Shown here in pieces: positions 60,629-64,000 of a stretch of DNA of 64,000 nucleotides. The translations under genes and the position numbers were made by a program. The notes under the pieces are model-generated. The model ran no database searches. It was given only the letters and a program-made list of their open reading frames with translations, and was not told where the DNA came from. Numbering within the stretch: position 1 is the first letter of the stretch; every line of letters begins with the position of its first letter. The DNA is from Taeniopygia guttata (taxonomy: Eukaryota; Chordata; Aves; Passeriformes; Estrildidae), in the NCBI RefSeq assembly GCF_048771995.1, contig NC_133027.1, forward strand, positions 6,072,001-6,136,000, given 5' to 3'.

Positions 60629-61384
60629 TCCACAAGCAAACAAAGGATCAGACATAGAGCTTTGAGTCCTGAATTCAGCCTGCTGGCACGACATGTATTC
60701 TGGACTTTACATGGATACAAGTAGGTATTGGTAATTAAATTGCAAAAAATTAATTTAAGACTTAAAAACAAAAAAATTGCCTGCAAAATCTTCTGAGATG
60801 AGGAAGGTGAGGCCCCAGCAAACCCCATTGGCCTCTGTTTGTGGTGTAGTGGTTCCTAAATGCTGCACCACTGGCAGAACCCAGCAGTGCCATGTGTTGT
60901 AGCATGGAAGCAAATGGCAGTCCCTGCCTCAAAGCACTTGTGGCTTGCTTGTGGTACTAATTTGGAGTTTTATTTGTTTGCCACTTTGGGGCAGAGTAAT
61001 TAATGTGAAGAAAGGGTTTCAAGTTTGGCCCTGCATTAGCTTATGTAGTTCTGGGACTGTGCTCACATGCTGTTTGTGCTGACAAATTTCTGGTCCAAAT
61101 AAGCCTGGATGGCTTGAGACTAGAGGACACATTGTATTTTTGCCTAAAAACAAAGGAGGCACCTAGTGAATAATAGCTATAAGCCAGGCATCTTGCTGTG
61201 AGAAATATTTTACTGCTGTGATACCATTAATGTTGACATTTAACTGCTCTATTTTTGGCAACCTTTCCTCTGAATCCAAATCGAGCAAAGCATTACAGGT
61301 CTTGCTGATAGGCTAAAATATAAAAAGAGAAATAGCTTGGTTGTGCTGCATTGAGGAATTACATGGTTTTTCTTTGCCCATTTT

Positions 61385-61545
61385 CCCTGCGGGCCTCAGC
61401 TAATTTCTCAGCTCTGGGCTGACGTCAATGCCGCCAGGCAGCACCGGGGATGCATTGGTCACTGTCACCGCGGGCAGCTCCGCAGTGGGCCTGTCCTCCC
61501 ACAGCAGCACCGCGAGGAAATCACATTCCCTGCCCTCCTAAAAGG
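61385..61545. promoter_or_regulatory. GC-rich patch with full CRE in RCAN2 intron
   Basis: A perfect palindromic CRE, TGACGTCA, is at 61420-61427 in a local CpG-containing island inside AT-rich intron. Such a patch could be an enhancer or internal start. No ORF or good splice donor supports a promoter call. Confidence 0.4.
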
Positions 61546-64000
61546 TGATCATCCCTGTTCAAATGCCACATTCTCGTACTGCTTAAATCCCTCCCAGAAG
61601 GAGTCTTTTTGCTGAAAAAGAACGGTGAAAAAAGTACAGACGCAAGGAAAAATATTCAGATGCCTCTGGCACAAGTAACTGCAGCAGCAATTAATGTCAC
61701 TTTGCAAACCAAAATGTGATGCACTCATAAATTAGGTTTTTAAGGCATACAGTTATTTCTGAGCATAAATGAGCTGTGCTGTTTGTTCTGTACACAAACG
61801 GCACAAAACCTTTTCATGGCTAAGTTAGGAACAGGACAACAATAACTCTGGGACTTTTGTACAGCTGTATCTCGTTCCAAACATAGTCACTGTTTGCAGA
61901 CAAACACTAAGGTGATAAGCACAAAATAAAAATCCAATAGATACAGCCAGATTAGCCCTTCCCTTCTGTGGCTTCCCTGTTTCTATGATTTTTTCTTTTC
62001 TCCTTAATACCATTTTCAGCATTAAAAAAAAAAATAAATAAATAATGAGCTAAGCCTGCAGCAGTTTAGCTACTGAAGCAATGGTTGAGTCACTGGAGTT
62101 ATATTTACACAACCTAGGTTGTCCCAAGCTATGAGTAGCAAGCTGAATTAATATAGGTAAGAATCACCAATTTCTGTAATACCACCCAAGCATTTGTCCA
62201 GTGACCTCATTCAGCTGTCTCTGACATGGCTTCATCTGTGATCTCAGGCCCTACACGGATCCATGCTCCTGCTTCTCCTGCTTGTCTGAAGAATTCTCAC
62301 AGGCTAGCTAAGCCAAAGGATTCTTGGGGTCAGGGGTCTTTCTCCTCCAGTTGTCTTTGACCTGTCTCTATCCTGTAATAATAAATTTAAACCTTCACAT
62401 AAGCTAACAGTGGCAACTCACATTAATTTACTCAGAAAATTATCATAAAATTTACCAAATATACTCTGCCCTTCAGGGCAGAATTCAGCTGTGGCACGTC
62501 CACTGCTGATTTGTCAAAAAAACTTTCTGATAAGCCCCTGAAAACAGCAGTGGTGTTCCTCCCTAACCATTTGCTTTGCATAAAAAGCCAGTAAGAATTT
62601 GAAGTTTTCTTCCTTAACAATGAGCACAGCTGCTTTTATGTCACTGGGCCCTACCTTTTGTGACCACATGAGCCAGGACTAAACCCACAGCCTTGGGTGA
62701 TGCAAGAAAGATGAGCACAGAAGCAACTTAATGATATTTCAGAATTAAAAATAATGGTATAGGATTTTCTATCCCTTTGTGAGTCAGTACTGTGACCTTT
62801 CCTTGATGGTGCAGCTCCTGTCTAACAGGGCCCTTTTGTCCAGCAAAGACCATGCTCATATACATAAAGAATAATGAACAAATGCTAATGATAACATGTA
62901 GCTACCTCATCCCTAATTCAGACTCATGAGCAAAGGTTAATGAGTTCAGAGCTGCCCATTTCAAGTAAATGTGGCATTAGCATCATGAAAATCCTTTCCA
63001 CTTTCAGTCCCTTCATCCAAGTGCTTTATAAACAACAGGATACAAATAACAGGAGATCCTTTGTATGGGTGCATGTTTGTGACAGAAGAGCTACAGCCCA
63101 TCCCACAAAATACCTCCATAAAACACCTCTACAGCAGGAATGTGCCATAGCAAAGTGGAGGAGCTGCTCCCTGGAAGCCCATTACTGATGTTGCAGGAGC
63201 TGGGCACCCTACTCTCCCAACCAGAGGAAAAATTTTCTTCACCCAGCAGCTCTCTTGTACCCTGCCCCTGGTAAGAGAAAGGAAGGGCAAAAGCACCCAC
63301 AGAACAGCAGGGAGAGGAAGGACAGAGATGAAAAGTTTTATCTATCACTGTTTGCTTGCCCCTCCATCCCCTTTTAATCCTCCCTGGGAGTCATATGAAG
63401 TATTTAGTATTTCCTTTGAATCAGTGATGACAAACACGAGAGTTTGAAAACACTTGGGCACAGAAAATCTGCCTTGTGAGATGGTTTGAAATCCCTGTGT
63501 ATGGCATTTCCTGGGCAGGGTCCTGCTCTCACCTGTTTTCCCCTTCCCTAGGGAAGGGTGAGCCAAACCCAGGGCAGAGCAGGGGCTGAGGCTGGCAAGG
63601 AGAAGTCAGGGTGGCACCTGGGATCCTGGGGAAAGACACTTTGGAGTGCAGAGATAGAAATGAGGGCATCCAGGACAATCTGTTGTGAATAAAGAGGCAG
63701 TGGGGTAAGGAGGGCAGATATAGGCAGGTTGGGGAGTGGATAGGGAGAGGGAGGGACTGCTTTCCAGGAAAGAATGAGCATATTCTAGTGCCAAGAGGAT
63801 AGTCTGCAAATCACTGCATTAATAAATGGCAAACAGCTGCCTGTTCTTTGAGAGGAGCAGCAGCTCTGCTGTAGACACAGGCTGGACCTGGAGATTCACT
63901 CTCCCTCCACCCTGCAGAGGTTTCTCACATAAAATATGTTTGCAATGTAAGGTGGTTGTTTTATTGTTATCCTCACTTGGCCTAACTTGGAACCCCAAGT

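Overview
The window looks like bird nuclear DNA, most likely from a songbird. CR1 LINE 3' ends occur in both orientations, the gene models are vertebrate with short GT-AG exons, and the CpG-island promoters sit in an otherwise AT-leaning background. Gene order and strands match the CLIC5-ENPP4-ENPP5-RCAN2 block that lies next to RUNX2 in tetrapods. The taxon is inferred from these features only. No tRNA, rRNA, CRISPR array or prokaryotic feature was seen.

Layout. About 0-20.5 kb: the 5' part of CLIC5 on the minus strand, whose shared downstream exons lie off the left edge. Two alternative coding first exons are present: a short one (959-1021, 21 codons) and a long one (20001-20489, 163 codons). 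A TATA/MEF2/GATA promoter-like cluster near 9.3 kb may be a third minus-strand start. About 28.6-37 kb: ENPP4 on the plus strand (CpG-island promoter, non-coding exon 1, three coding exons, 452 residues). About 42-51 kb: its paralogue ENPP5 on the minus strand (three coding exons, 456 residues), tail to tail with ENPP4. About 53-64 kb: the 3' end of RCAN2 on the minus strand. Only its last coding exon (59619-59779) is in the window, and the rest lies off the right edge.

ENPP4 and ENPP5 are type I membrane ectoenzymes of the nucleotide pyrophosphatase/phosphodiesterase family. They have matching exon architecture, with exactly 823 coding bases in exon 2 of each, and all zinc ligands and the nucleophile threonine are kept. 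CLIC5 is a chloride-intracellular-channel/actin-cortex protein and RCAN2 a calcineurin regulator. There is no operon-like relationship; this is conserved vertebrate synteny.

Most notable observations: (1) a decayed tandem copy of ENPP4 exon 3 inside intron 3; (2) two solo LTRs of one family, 618 and 620 bp, in opposite orientation, each with a clean 6-bp target duplication, one of them nested in a CR1; (3) sister CR1 tails in the same relative orientation just upstream of both the ENPP4 and the ENPP5 promoter, with CpGs kept only in the ENPP5 copy; (4) a long CLIC5 first exon that is acidic, serine-rich and almost tyrosine-free, unlike mammalian CLIC5B; (5) three compact inverted repeats and a recent 86-bp tandem duplication.
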